Origin: Bin87 sp965208015
GTDB lineage: Bacteria > Chloroflexota > Dehalococcoidia > Lucifugimonadales > UBA3495
Direction of reading: 5' to 3'
Assembly: GCA_965208015.1 (NCBI GenBank)
Contig: CBDBNT010000004.1
Location: forward strand, 496,001-560,000
Length of the DNA: 64,000 nucleotides
Positions within the stretch are counted from its first letter, which is position 1, and the number at the start of each line of letters is the position of its first letter. Below are positions 32,581 through 41,651 of the stretch, piece by piece. Below the pieces are notes generated by a model. That model was not told where the DNA came from. It did not search any database and worked only from the letters and a program-made list of their open reading frames with translations. The position numbers and the translations under genes were made by a program.

Positions 32581-32616
32581 CTTCCGGGACTGGCAATCAG
32601 TCCCGGAAGTCGTTTT
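32581..32616. terminator. bidirectional terminator between convergent genes
   Basis: CTTCCGGGACT (32581-32591) and AGTCCCGGAAG (32599-32609) form an 11-bp perfect stem with a seven-base loop, followed by TCGTTTT. It overlaps the last codons of the aldo/keto reductase gene. Confidence 0.7.
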
Positions 32617-33568
32617 CGTAGAGTTCCTGCAACCGAGCCAGGTGCTCCGACGGGATCAGTGGCAGGTCGACGCATGCCGCCGTTTCCTCCGCCTCGGCGC
32701 GGTTCTTGACGCCGGGGACTGTGGTGTGGATATCGGGGTTCATCAGGCAGAAAACCATGGCCGCCTGGGACATAGTCCGGATGGGGCCATCCAGTAGGAA
32801 CCTGAGTTTCTGCACGCTGTCCAGGTCCTTCTGCATCAGGGTATCGCCGGGCCGGGGTGGCCGGTCCAGGGCGTCCGTGAGCGCGCCGGCGGCGTGGGAA
32901 CGGATGCCGATGACGCCCATATCCAGGCTGCGCGCCAGCGGAATGATCTGCCCGTTGTCGTGCTGGCTGAAACCCGGCGGTGGCGGGTCCATCGCCGTCC
33001 GGTTCAGCAGGTTGTAGTAGGCCAGTACGGTGTCGTACTCGTTTGCCTCCAGGATGCGGCGCATCGTTGGCACGTGGTGGTCCATGGCGGACAGTCCGAT
33101 GAACCGGGTCTTGCCGGCCTGCTGAACCGTTCGGTAGGCATCGAGCACTGGCCCGAGCACATCATCCGCTGTCAGCGAGTCGGGCGCCTCGCCGCGCTGT
33201 TCCGTGAAGCGGTTGTGCACGTGGAGCACGTCGACCGAGTCGCGTCGCAGTCGGCGCAGGCTGGTTTCCACCGACCGCTGGACAGCGCCGGCCACATCGT
33301 CCATCTCGTCGGCGCGGAGCCGGACCTTGGTGGCAACCACCACCGGCTCGGCGCGACCCTCCAGCGCCTTGCCCAAGGCTTCCTCCGCCTTGCCGTCGCC
33401 ATACGACGGCGCAACGTCGAAGAAGGTGATGCCCAAGTCCAGGGCCCGGTGGACCGAGGCGATGGCTTCCTGCTCGTTGGTGGGTCCCCAGACCTGGCCG
33501 ATGCCGCCGCCGCCGAAGCCGGCGCGAGAGACGGTGAGGCCGGTGCGTCCCAATTGTGCGTATTCCAT
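32597..33568 (-). CDS. aldo/keto reductase
   Basis: 323-residue NAD(P)H-dependent oxidoreductase with the AKR TIM barrel. The catalytic tetrad is visible: Asp and Tyr in ITFFDVAPSYGDGKAEEALG, Lys in PVVVATKVR, His in VDVLHVHNR. It resembles the L-fucose/D-threo-aldose dehydrogenase-like branch. It lies 14 bases after a glyoxalase-like gene and is probably in an operon with it. Substrate unknown. Confidence 0.9.
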   Translation of the reverse strand: MEYAQLGRTGLTVSRAGFGGGGIGQVWGPTNEQEAIASVHRALDLGITFFDVAPSYGDGKAEEALGKALEGRAEPVVVATKVRLRADEMDDVAGAVQRSVETSLRRLRRDSVDVLHVHNRFTEQRGEAPDSLTADDVLGPVLDAYRTVQQAGKTRFIGLSAMDHHVPTMRRILEANEYDTVLAYYNLLNRTAMDPPPPGFSQHDNGQIIPLARSLDMGVIGIRSHAAGALTDALDRPPRPGDTLMQKDLDSVQKLRFLLDGPIRTMSQAAMVFCLMNPDIHTTVPGVKNRAEAEETAACVDLPLIPSEHLARLQELYENDFRD

Positions 33569-33582
33569 GACAATCTCCGGGC

Positions 33583-33990
33583 CTACCTGTGCTCCCCCTC
33601 GGCCAGCTGGAAGTAGATGCCGTGGGAGCTGGCCGGCTCGATGCTGGCGGTCAGGTAGCCGAAGGGGCTGGCGGAGGGGCCGTCGCCGCGCATCTCGTTG
33701 CCGTTGGCCTGCAGGTCGTTGAACAGCTGGCCGATGCCGTCCACGCCCCAGGCCACGTGCATTACGCCGGGGCCGGACTCGCGCAGCTGGCGGGCCGTGG
33801 GCGTGTCGTCGTGCAGCGGCTCGAAGAAGTCGACGAGGGTTTCGCCGATCTGGTAAAGGATGGACTTGAACCCGCGCTCGGTGAACTCGTCGCGGCGGAT
33901 GGGGGTCAGGGAGAAGTTGCGTTCGATGTAGGCGGCCATGTCGTCGACGTTTTCCACGACATAGGTTACGTGATGCACTTTGTTCAGCAT
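33583..33990 (-). CDS. VOC (glyoxalase/bleomycin resistance) family protein
   Basis: 135 residues with the two beta-alpha-beta-beta-beta units of the vicinal oxygen chelate fold: N-terminal KVHHVTYVVENVDDMAAYIE and central SGPGVMHVAWGVDGIGQLFN each place a metal-type His, and GIYFQLAEG near the end gives the Glu. It is similar to methylmalonyl-CoA epimerase-like and hydroxyphenylpyruvate-dioxygenase-like half proteins. It precedes the aldo/keto reductase; divergent from the MetX-like gene. Activity not predictable. Confidence 0.85.
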   Translation of the reverse strand: MLNKVHHVTYVVENVDDMAAYIERNFSLTPIRRDEFTERGFKSILYQIGETLVDFFEPLHDDTPTARQLRESGPGVMHVAWGVDGIGQLFNDLQANGNEMRGDGPSASPFGYLTASIEPASSHGIYFQLAEGEHR

Positions 33991-34082
33991 GATCGACCTC
34001 CGCGCTTTTGGATCGGGGCTGTTAGACTTGAGCGCAGCCTATTGGTTTTCGGGCCGGCATTCAACCCCGACGAGGATGGGAT

Positions 34083-35096
34083 ATGAGCGACCACAAGATT
34101 TTTGAATTGGGCGACGTTGACCTGCAATGCGGCCTGCGGCTGCGGGGGGCGCAACTGGCGTACCAGACCTATGGCGAGCTGAATGCCCGCAAGGACAACG
34201 TGATTGTGTTTCCGACCTTCTTCGGCTCGCAGCACCCGGCCAACGAGCCGATGATCGGGCCGGGGATGGCGCTGGACCCGGAGCGGTACTTCATCATCAT
34301 TCCCAACTTGTTCGGCAACGGGCTGTCGTCGTCACCCAGCAACACGCCGGCGCCCTACGGCCGGGCGCGGTTTCCCCGGGTCACCTACTACGACAACATC
34401 GGGTTCCAGCATCGGCTGGTCACCGAGCAGTTCGGCATCGAGCGGATCGCGTTGGTGTGCGGGTTCTCAATGGGCGCGCAGCAGACGTTCCACTGGGGCG
34501 CGCTGCATCCCGACATGGTGGAGCGCATCGCGCCGTGGTGCGGCTCGGCCAAGACGGCCCGGCACAACTTCGTTTTCCTGGAGGGCGTCAAGGCGGCCCT
34601 GTGCGCCGACGACGCCTGGAACAACGGTTGGTACGATGCGCCTCCGGCCAAGGGGTTGCGGGCCATGGCGCGCGTGTACGCGGGATGGGCGCCGTCGCAG
34701 GCCTTCTACCGGGAGAAGGTGTACCTGGACATCGGGCATTCTTCACTGGAAGACTACCTGATCACGTCCTGGGAAGGGCGATACCTGCAACAGGACGCCA
34801 ACAACATCCTGGCGATGGTGGCCACCTGGCAGGCCGGCGACATCAGCGACAATCCGCTCTACTGCGGCGATTTCGCCAAGGCCCTGGGATCCATCAAGGC
34901 CAAAGCTTTTGTCATGCCGTCGCGAACCGACCAGTACTTCCCGCCGGAGGACAACGAGATCGAGGTATCGATGATGCCCAACGCCGAGTTGCGGGTCATC
35001 GAGACCATCTGGGGGCATACCGGAGGCGGCCCGGGCCGCAACCCTGCGGATACCGGGTTCATCGACGCTCAGCTGAAGGAGCTGCTGGCGAGTTGA
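34083..35096 (+). CDS. alpha/beta-hydrolase of the MetX (homoserine O-acyltransferase) type
   Basis: 337 residues starting at ATG 34083. The sequence LAYQTYGELNARKDNVIVFP is the usual MetX start region. Nucleophile elbow GFSMGAQQTFHWGALHPD holds Ser; Asp is in MPSRTDQYFPPEDN and His in IWGHTGGGPG, completing a triad. MetX proper has a GGSxGG elbow, so this is a MetX-like relative, acyl acceptor uncertain. Stop overlaps the TTG start of the methyltransferase gene. Confidence 0.85.
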   Translation: MSDHKIFELGDVDLQCGLRLRGAQLAYQTYGELNARKDNVIVFPTFFGSQHPANEPMIGPGMALDPERYFIIIPNLFGNGLSSSPSNTPAPYGRARFPRVTYYDNIGFQHRLVTEQFGIERIALVCGFSMGAQQTFHWGALHPDMVERIAPWCGSAKTARHNFVFLEGVKAALCADDAWNNGWYDAPPAKGLRAMARVYAGWAPSQAFYREKVYLDIGHSSLEDYLITSWEGRYLQQDANNILAMVATWQAGDISDNPLYCGDFAKALGSIKAKAFVMPSRTDQYFPPEDNEIEVSMMPNAELRVIETIWGHTGGGPGRNPADTGFIDAQLKELLAS

Positions 35097-35860
35097 ACGG
35101 TGACAGCGATTGGTGGGCCGATTTCTTCTCCGGCCTGTGCCTGGATTACGTCCGGTGTGCCAGAGATGAGGAACAGACCCGGGCCGAGTTGGGGTTCATC
35201 CGAGCGGCGATGGGTTTGCCGACGCGGGCCAGGGTCTTGGACGTCCCGTGCGGGGCGGGCAGTCTCGCTTTGGAGATGGTGGCGTGGGGGCACGACGTCA
35301 CCGCGGTCGACCAGAGCGCGGAGTTGATTGAGGCCGCCCGGCGGGATGCGAACGAGCGGGGTCTGGTCGTTAACTGGCGTCAGGGGGATATGAGATCGCT
35401 GCCGGAAGACGGCAGATACGACGGTGCGGTCTGCTTCTGGAACAGTTTCGGCTATTTCGACGACGCGGGCAACCTGGAGTTCCTGCGGTCGGTATCGCGG
35501 AGCCTGAAGCCGGGCGCTCGTCTCGCGCTGGACACGCCGCTGCTGGAGACGCTGTTGCTGGACGCGGTTCAGGAACCCCGGGTGTGGGAACAAGCGGGCG
35601 ATCTGTTGGCGCTCGTGGAGCGCGGCTATGACTACGAGAGCGGGCGGCTGGATTCTACCTGGACGTTCATTCGCGATGGGCAGCGGGAAGTCCGCAACAT
35701 GTCGATGCGGCTTTACACCTATCGCGAGCTGATTGCGATGCTGGGGCAGGCCGGGTTCGGGTTGCACGATGCCTACGGTGACCTGGATCTGACGCCGTTC
35801 GAGCTGGGCGCGCCGTGGCTGTACCTGGTGACGACCAAGGTGGGCGAACCTGGCTCCTAA
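35093..35860 (+). CDS. class I SAM-dependent methyltransferase
   Basis: About 255 residues from TTG at 35093, overlapping the TGA of the preceding gene (TTGA). The SAM-binding motif I is ARVLDVPCGAGSLALEMVAW, followed by the acidic residue in VTAVDQSAELIEAARRDA and motif region WRQGDMRSLPEDGRYDGAVC. Rossmann-fold methyltransferase of the Methyltransf_25/11 type; substrate unknown. The overlap suggests co-translation with the MetX-like hydrolase. Confidence 0.85.
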   Translation: MNGDSDWWADFFSGLCLDYVRCARDEEQTRAELGFIRAAMGLPTRARVLDVPCGAGSLALEMVAWGHDVTAVDQSAELIEAARRDANERGLVVNWRQGDMRSLPEDGRYDGAVCFWNSFGYFDDAGNLEFLRSVSRSLKPGARLALDTPLLETLLLDAVQEPRVWEQAGDLLALVERGYDYESGRLDSTWTFIRDGQREVRNMSMRLYTYRELIAMLGQAGFGLHDAYGDLDLTPFELGAPWLYLVTTKVGEPGS

Positions 35861-35877
35861 CCAGTCACCAGACCAAC

Positions 35878-35905
35878 GCAGGGGCGACGCACGCGCCGCC
35901 CCTGC
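35878..35905. terminator. stem-loop between convergent genes
   Basis: GCAGGGGCG (35878-35886) pairs with CGCCCCTGC (35897-35905) over nine bases with a ten-base loop. No U-run follows, so it may be Rho-assisted or only structural. Confidence 0.4.
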
Positions 35906-35931
35906 TGCTCCGGTCAGCTTGAATTGCGGGT

Positions 35932-37278
35932 CTAGGCCAGCGAGCCCATCGGATCCCACGGCGGCAGGACGATCGGTTCCAGGTTGAGGGCGTCCTGCAG
36001 CTCCTGGGGCAGGTAGCTCTTGGGCGCGGCGATCTCGAACATGTACTCGGCGAACCAGGAGTCGTTCATCAGGAAGAAGCCCTTCTGACCGACCTTGTCG
36101 TCCCAGCTGTTTTCCACGCGCCAGCGGCGGGGCTTGCCGTCCACCACGTCCACGCCGGTGAACAGCATGGCGTGGGTCATGGCGGTCTGGTGGTACTCCA
36201 GCCTTTCCGCCTTATCCATCTCGAAATCGGCGCTGTAGACGCTGGCGTAGTCGAACAGTTCAGCGTCCCACAGGCCCTTGTCGCGGTGCATCTGCTTGCC
36301 GGTGTCGCAGCCCATCCAGACGGGCGTGCCGTCCTGGAGCATGCGCATGGCGATGTCCTTCATCATCTCGATATCGACGTTCAAGTAGGTGATGCGGGTG
36401 CCGTCGACCACGTTGCCCAGATACTGGACGGTGTAGGTGCGCCCGGCCGGACTGGAACCGCGGGGGTCGTGCACCAGGCAGACATAATCGTCCATTGGCG
36501 TCGTGATGTACTTCTCGGCGAAGGCCAGCGGCGTCATCTCGCCGTCCCGGTGGAACTCGCCGTCCTTGTCCTTCCACTGCCAGTCGAACTGCGCGGGCGG
36601 TGTGCCCAGGTGGATGCACAGGATCTGGTAGATGGCGCGCAGGGCTTCCTGCTTGGCCTCGCGCATTGCGTCCAGGCCGGCTTCATCGGCGTAGAGGCTG
36701 CGGATGTTGCGCGCGCCCTGGCGAACCTGGTAATTGAGGCCGGCGTTCATCCGCATGGAGTTGCCGGAGCTTTCGGTTTCGGGCATCACAGTCTTGGGCA
36801 CCACGCCGTGCTTGCGGACGAGGCTGACGAACATGTCCCACTGGCCACCGTCGCCCAGCGGCTGTTGCAGCAGCCAGGCCACCACGCGGTCGTCGATGGG
36901 CCGGTCGGCGGTCTCGATGACAGCCTCCAGGATGTAGTTAGCGCGTTCCATCTTGTCCCAGAACATGACGTAGCTCTGGCTGAACTCGAACTCCTTGACG
37001 TTGAGGACGTTGCGGGTCTCGGAGCGGAACAGGTTGAGGCCGGCGAACATCCAGCAGCGGCCGGAACGGGCCTGGTTGGTCACGCTCCAGTCGTCCAGCA
37101 CCGTGGAGAAGCTGTGGGTGGCCTCGGCGACGATGTTGCGGTTCAGGGCTACGTCGTTCACGTCGTGCTGGGTAACGACGTTCTGCATCAGCTGGTGATT
37201 GGGCTGGGAAGCGAAGGCATCCTGGAAACCGGCCATGGCGGCGGCGTCGAGGGCGCCCGGATTGGTCTGGGTGGTCAT
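35932..37278 (-). CDS. pepC: aminopeptidase C/bleomycin hydrolase family cysteine peptidase
   Basis: 448-residue C1B papain-fold peptidase. Active-site Cys in VTNQARSGRCWMFAGLNLF, His in TAMTHAMLFTGVDVVDGKP, and Asn in RWRVENSWDDKVGQKGFFLM. These match PepC and bleomycin hydrolase, which form hexameric barrels and trim N-terminal residues from peptides in the cytoplasm. No signal peptide. Consistent with growth on imported oligopeptides. Start ATG at 37278 with GGAGAACC upstream. Confidence 0.92.
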   Translation of the reverse strand: MTTQTNPGALDAAAMAGFQDAFASQPNHQLMQNVVTQHDVNDVALNRNIVAEATHSFSTVLDDWSVTNQARSGRCWMFAGLNLFRSETRNVLNVKEFEFSQSYVMFWDKMERANYILEAVIETADRPIDDRVVAWLLQQPLGDGGQWDMFVSLVRKHGVVPKTVMPETESSGNSMRMNAGLNYQVRQGARNIRSLYADEAGLDAMREAKQEALRAIYQILCIHLGTPPAQFDWQWKDKDGEFHRDGEMTPLAFAEKYITTPMDDYVCLVHDPRGSSPAGRTYTVQYLGNVVDGTRITYLNVDIEMMKDIAMRMLQDGTPVWMGCDTGKQMHRDKGLWDAELFDYASVYSADFEMDKAERLEYHQTAMTHAMLFTGVDVVDGKPRRWRVENSWDDKVGQKGFFLMNDSWFAEYMFEIAAPKSYLPQELQDALNLEPIVLPPWDPMGSLA

Positions 37279-37313
37279 GCTGGTTCTCCTTCCAGTGCTT
37301 CAGTTTCGGGATT

Positions 37314-37405
37314 GTCAGAAGCAGGATTTTCAGGATTGTTCGGATTTAGAGGATTATGAGTATCATCCCACCAATCCAGATCATCTTGAGAATCCTGCTT
37401 CTGAC
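37314..37405. repeat. palindromic dispersed repeat, family 1, copy 2
   Basis: Ends GTCAGAAGCAGGATT (37314-37328) and AATCCTGCTTCTGAC (37391-37405) are perfect 15-bp inverted repeats; the middle repeats the CAGGATT/AATCC theme. Lies between pepC and the cysteine desulfurase gene. Confidence 0.85.
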
Positions 37406-37421
37406 TATTCTTCATTGCAAA

Positions 37422-38573
37422 TCAATTCGCCGCTGTGTGTACTACAGACAAGTTGCCGATCACATCGTTGATTTCGTCTATCGCCCGGTCTATCTCGTCC
37501 TCGGTGGTGTAACGACCCACGGTGAGGCGCAGGGTACCTATGGCATACTCCGTAGGCACGCGCATGGCCTCCAGCACGTGGGACAGTTCGACCTGGTCGC
37601 TGTGGCAGGCTGCGCCGGCCGAGGCGGCCACCGAGGGCAGACTGGCCAATATACCATCTGCCTCACGCCCGCGAAAGCCGATGCTGCAGGTGTTGGGCAG
37701 GCGTTCGCTGGGATGTCCGTTGACGCGCGCATCGTGGCTCGATGCCAGGATGCCCTGCTCCAGGCGGTCCCGCATGGCGGCCATGTGGGCGGCGTAATCG
37801 GGCAGATTGCATTCGATTAGCTCGCAGGCTTTGCCCAGGCCTGCCATGAGGATGACATTTTCGGTGCCGGCGCGGCGGTTCCCCTCGTGGCTGGCGCCGT
37901 GCATGAACTTTTCCAGCTGGACGCCGGGGCGGATATACAACGCGCCGATGCCCTTGGGGGCGTAGAGCTTGTGCCCGGCTATAGAGAGGAGGTCCACGCC
38001 CAGGTCGTCCACCTTGACCGGGATCTTGCCGATGGATTGGGCGCAGTCGCTGTGCACCAGGACGCCGTGGCGGTGGGCGATTTCGGCGATCTCCGCGATG
38101 GGCTGAATGGTGCCGACCTCGTTGTTGGCGTGCATGATGGTGACGAGGACGGTTTCGGGAGTGATGGCCTCTTCGACCTGCCGGGGGTCAACCATGCCGT
38201 GTTCATCGACGGGCAAATAGGTGGTACGGAAACCTTGCCCTTCCAGGTGGCGGCAAACTTCCGTTACCGCCGGGTGCTCGACCGCTGAGGTGATGATGTG
38301 ATTGCCTCGCTCGCGATGTGCGCCGGCCACACCCTTGATGGCGTGGTTGTTGGCCTCGGTGCCGCCGCTGGTGAAGATCAGGTCGTCCTCGGAGCAGCCC
38401 AACATGCCGGCCACCTGCCGGCGGGCGCGGTCGACGCCGGCTCGGGCGGCGAGGCCAAAGCCGTGTCCGCTGGACGGGTTGCCGAAGAGGCCATGGACGT
38501 AGGGCAACATGGCCTCCGCGACAGCGGGGTCGATGGGCGTGGTGGCGTTGTAGTCCAAGTAGATGCCGTCCAT
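37422..38573 (-). CDS. cysteine desulfurase (NifS/IscS-like)
   Basis: 383 residues from ATG at 38573 (MDGIYLDYNATTPIDPAVAE), with GGAG upstream. PLP enzyme that takes sulfur from Cys for Fe-S clusters, tRNA or molybdopterin. HANNEVGTIQPIAEIAEIAH, SIAGHKLYAPKGIGALYIRP (PLP Lys) and ASAGAACHSDQVELSHVLEA (catalytic Cys loop) are intact. The desulfurase could also supply selenium to selenophosphate synthesis for the selenoprotein in this window, but that is speculation. No iscU lies nearby. Flanked on both sides by family 1 palindromic repeats. Confidence 0.92.
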   Translation of the reverse strand: MDGIYLDYNATTPIDPAVAEAMLPYVHGLFGNPSSGHGFGLAARAGVDRARRQVAGMLGCSEDDLIFTSGGTEANNHAIKGVAGAHRERGNHIITSAVEHPAVTEVCRHLEGQGFRTTYLPVDEHGMVDPRQVEEAITPETVLVTIMHANNEVGTIQPIAEIAEIAHRHGVLVHSDCAQSIGKIPVKVDDLGVDLLSIAGHKLYAPKGIGALYIRPGVQLEKFMHGASHEGNRRAGTENVILMAGLGKACELIECNLPDYAAHMAAMRDRLEQGILASSHDARVNGHPSERLPNTCSIGFRGREADGILASLPSVAASAGAACHSDQVELSHVLEAMRVPTEYAIGTLRLTVGRYTTEDEIDRAIDEINDVIGNLSVVHTAAN

Positions 38574-38636
38574 ATGCGGCTCCAACGCGTCAGCGTGTAA
38601 GATGCGTGTGCCGCATTATAGAACACGGCGGAGAAA

Positions 38637-38748
38637 CGTCAGAAGCAGGATTATCGGGATTTTATGATTGGGCAGGATTGGGATATCTCCATCACGGAAC
38701 GGCTTCAATCCCGATAATCCCTGAATCTTGAAAATCCTGCTTCTGACG
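38637..38748. repeat. palindromic dispersed repeat, family 1, copy 3
   Basis: Ends CGTCAGAAGCAGGATT (38637-38652) and AATCCTGCTTCTGACG (38733-38748) are perfect 16-bp inverted repeats. The interior also holds ATCGGGATT/AATCCCGAT. It sits just upstream of the desulfurase gene. Confidence 0.85.
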
Positions 38749-38780
38749 ATTTGCAAAAGTGAGTGTGCATGAGGCCCGGC

Positions 38781-39158
38781 CTAAGTTTCTGCCGGCGTTG
38801 ACCAGCTGGTGTTCCCCTCCTGCATTGCGAAAGGCGGCGAGGTCGCCGAGACGTAGATCAGATTCTCCTCGCCGACGTTGCGAATCGAGTGGTCGGTACC
38901 GGGAGGGACCAGTATGGCCGTTCCCGCGCTGACTTCTTCCACTTCTTCGCCGACCCGCATGGCGCCCCGACCCTGCACGATCACGTACACCTGCTCCCTC
39001 CCGTCGTGGGAGTGGACGGCCTGTTCGCTGCCCGGCTCGCCCTCGACCCAGGTTACGGCCAGGTTCTCGGACCCGAACTGGCCGGCAGCCAAAAGCAGGT
39101 GCGAAACCTGGCCTCCGCGATGATTCTGCGGGCACTGATCCAAAGTCTGAATGTTCAT
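38781..39158 (-). CDS. cupin-domain protein
   Basis: 125 residues. Cupin motif 1 is GSEQAVHSHDGREQVYVIVQ and motif 2 is SAGTAILVPPGTDHSIRNVG, giving His ligands for a metal in a small beta-barrel. The C-terminus is short and Ser-rich. Single-domain cupins have many roles (isomerase, dioxygenase, sensor); none can be chosen. Divergent from the binding-protein gene at 39393. Confidence 0.85.
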   Translation of the reverse strand: MNIQTLDQCPQNHRGGQVSHLLLAAGQFGSENLAVTWVEGEPGSEQAVHSHDGREQVYVIVQGRGAMRVGEEVEEVSAGTAILVPPGTDHSIRNVGEENLIYVSATSPPFAMQEGNTSWSTPAET

Positions 39159-39392
39159 CGGTAAAACCTCTTGCTTGCTGACGGCGTATCTTGACTAGGC
39201 TCCATGAGCCGATGGGTTCCCCGTGGCAGGGGTTCACGGACGTGATCCTGAAGAGCGAACAGGGAACGCTTCCATCCTACCACCACCAGTGAAAATGAAA
39301 GCGATCGTTCAAGGGTCTTCCAGCGGAAGGACTTTCTTGCGGCAATCGCGTGCGACGTGTTAGATTTTGGCTTACTGTTTGAGGTGGATTGG

Positions 39393-41429
39393 ATGCTGCA
39401 TACGTATAGATTCTTGATGATAATGGGCCTGATAGTGGCGATGCTTGCGCTGGCGGGATGTACTCGGGAAGTAGTCACCGAAGTTGTGGTCACCGCCACG
39501 CCTGACCCTGCCGCTGCAAGCGCGCCGGCCCAGGCGCCGCCCACCGCCGCGGCCCCGCCAACTTCGGCCCCAGGGACTTCCGCCCCGGTCGCGGCAACGG
39601 CGGTTCCCCAGCCGCCTCAGCCGGCGACCAACCAGGACGTTGAGCATGTCTACCAGATCGGCATCTCAGCCGACCTCACTACCACGAACTACTGGGCCTA
39701 CCTGGGGCCGGACGGCACGATCTGGAACCAGTACGTCCTTGGCGGCGACAAGCCATCGCTTTATACCTACTCAGCCCAGCGGTACGACTGGGTACCGTCC
39801 GCAGCAGCAGATTTCCCGACGGCGCTCCAGGAGGAGCAGGTCGGCGGAGAGACCTTCTGGACCACGGAGGTGCGGCTCAAGGAGGGAGTGCAGTGGAGCG
39901 ACGGTACCGAAGTCACCGCCGAGGACTTCGTATTTACCGCCCAGACCGTCGCCGAAATGCAGCTATCAGGCAACTGGCCGTCAATTGTGGACCCGGAGTA
40001 CTTCGACCACGCCGAGGCGCTGGATCCTCACCATCTGAAGATCTACTTCAAGCAGAAGCCGGGACTGGCCCGATGGCAGTTCGGGCTGGCTTTCATGCCG
40101 ATGATGTCCAAGGCATACTGGGAGCCGGTGGTGACCGCCGCCAGGCAGGGAGGAGACGTCACCGAGCAACAGAAGGCCCTGTATGCCCATGTGCCTGACC
40201 ATGAGCCCTCTGCCGGCGGCTTCGGGTTCCACAAGTGGGAGCGCGGCGCATTTGCAGAGAAGGCGCAGAACCCGCGCTACTTCTTCACCGACTCGGTGGT
40301 CACCCAGTACGCCAACGGCGCCTACGAGACGATGAAGCCTGGGGCCTACGAGTTCAGCGCCTACGGCGATCCGGGCGGCGACAAGTCGTTGGAATACACG
40401 GTGGGGCCCTACGCCGAGAGCACGATCTACTCGATATACGGCAGCCAGGATGCCACCGTGCTGGCTCTCAAGAAGGGCGACATCGATTTCATGCTGAACC
40501 CTTTGGGCCTGTCTCGGGGGTTGCAGAAGCAACTGGAAGGTGAGGGCGGCCTGACGGTGCTCGAAAACCCGTCCGACGGCATGCGATACCTCGGGTTCAA
40601 CTTCCGCAAGGCGCCGATGGATAACCACGCCTTCCGCGAGGCGGTTGCGACGTTGATTGACAAGGAGTTCATCACCCAGACCGTGTTGCAGGGGGTGGCG
40701 TTCCCGATGTATGGCACCGTACCGGAAGGCAACCGCGCCTGGTACAACCCTCACGTGCCCCAGATCGGAAAGGGAATGACCCGCGGGGAACGGATTACGC
40801 GGGTGGTGGATCTGCTCAAGGGCGCGGGATTCACCTGGGAAACCGAGCCCAGAGTGAGTGAGGACGGCAGGTTCGTGGAGCAGCGGGGCGAGGGGCTGCG
40901 AATGCCCAACGGGGAACCGATGCCGTCCATCAGCATTCTGGCTCCCAGCCCCGGCTACGACCCCCTGCGGTCAACCTTCGCCATCTGGATCGAGCGGTGG
41001 CTGAACGAGGTAGGAATCCCGGTCCACGCCGACTTGACCGGCTTCAACTTGATCGTTGAGAAGGTATTCGACCAGCAGGACTTCGACATGTGGATCCTGG
41101 GCTGGGGACTGAGCCTCTATCCGGACTATCTGGAGTCGTTCTTCCACAGCCGGCATTCGGGCCTGGAGGGTCACAACGCCGGCGGATACAACAATCCGGA
41201 GTTCGACCGGCTGGCCGACGAGTTACTGGCAGAGACGGAGGTCGATGCTGCATTGGAACTGGCCTTTGAAATGCAGGCGTTCCTCGCAGAGGACCTGCCT
41301 TACGTCCCGTTGTTCGACACGCCGCTGGTGGAAGCCTATCGCAGCGACCGCATCGAGTACCCCTACACCCACTCCCTGGGCGGCCTGCAAAACGCCGCCG
41401 GCCTGACGACGCTGGTGCAGTTCAAGTAA
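39393..41429 (+). CDS. peptide ABC transporter substrate-binding lipoprotein (system 2)
   Basis: 678 residues from ATG at 39393 (MLHTYRFLMIMGLIVAMLAL), with GAGGTGG upstream. Lipobox LALAGC, Ala/Pro/Thr linker, then an SBP_bac_5 domain: RLKEGVQWSDGTEVTAEDFV, REAVATLIDKEFITQTVLQG and ILGWGLSLYPDYLESFFHSR are family landmarks. Distinct in sequence from the three system 1 paralogues. First gene of opp system 2, separated from its permease genes by two small genes on the opposite strand. Confidence 0.92.
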   Translation: MLHTYRFLMIMGLIVAMLALAGCTREVVTEVVVTATPDPAAASAPAQAPPTAAAPPTSAPGTSAPVAATAVPQPPQPATNQDVEHVYQIGISADLTTTNYWAYLGPDGTIWNQYVLGGDKPSLYTYSAQRYDWVPSAAADFPTALQEEQVGGETFWTTEVRLKEGVQWSDGTEVTAEDFVFTAQTVAEMQLSGNWPSIVDPEYFDHAEALDPHHLKIYFKQKPGLARWQFGLAFMPMMSKAYWEPVVTAARQGGDVTEQQKALYAHVPDHEPSAGGFGFHKWERGAFAEKAQNPRYFFTDSVVTQYANGAYETMKPGAYEFSAYGDPGGDKSLEYTVGPYAESTIYSIYGSQDATVLALKKGDIDFMLNPLGLSRGLQKQLEGEGGLTVLENPSDGMRYLGFNFRKAPMDNHAFREAVATLIDKEFITQTVLQGVAFPMYGTVPEGNRAWYNPHVPQIGKGMTRGERITRVVDLLKGAGFTWETEPRVSEDGRFVEQRGEGLRMPNGEPMPSISILAPSPGYDPLRSTFAIWIERWLNEVGIPVHADLTGFNLIVEKVFDQQDFDMWILGWGLSLYPDYLESFFHSRHSGLEGHNAGGYNNPEFDRLADELLAETEVDAALELAFEMQAFLAEDLPYVPLFDTPLVEAYRSDRIEYPYTHSLGGLQNAAGLTTLVQFK

Positions 41430-41441
41430 GCGCCGGAATGC

Positions 41442-41651
41442 TTATCGTGCTGATCTGGGATGCCGCGCCCAACATGCAAGGAACCCCATCAATGCGCCCA
41501 CCGCGCCTTTCAGCAGCCAATCCAGAGCATCGAGCATTTCCCGTTGGGCAGGGGACAGTTCAGGCGAGGCTACCAGGGCTTGCCACACATAACCGCTGGC
41601 GCCCAATAGGATCAGTCCGAACAATACGCCAGTAATCACGTAGTTGTTCAC
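41442..41651 (-). CDS. small two-span membrane protein
   Basis: 69 residues: MNNYVITGVLFGLILLGASG span, a short helical loop SPELSPAQREMLDALDWLLK, and a second span GAVGALMGFLACWA. The two-span pattern resembles phage holins or small inner-membrane proteins. Its ATG overlaps the stop of the 41648-41815 gene, so both form a tiny leftward unit placed inside the rightward opp operon. Not recognised. Confidence 0.5.
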   Translation of the reverse strand: MNNYVITGVLFGLILLGASGYVWQALVASPELSPAQREMLDALDWLLKGAVGALMGFLACWARHPRSAR

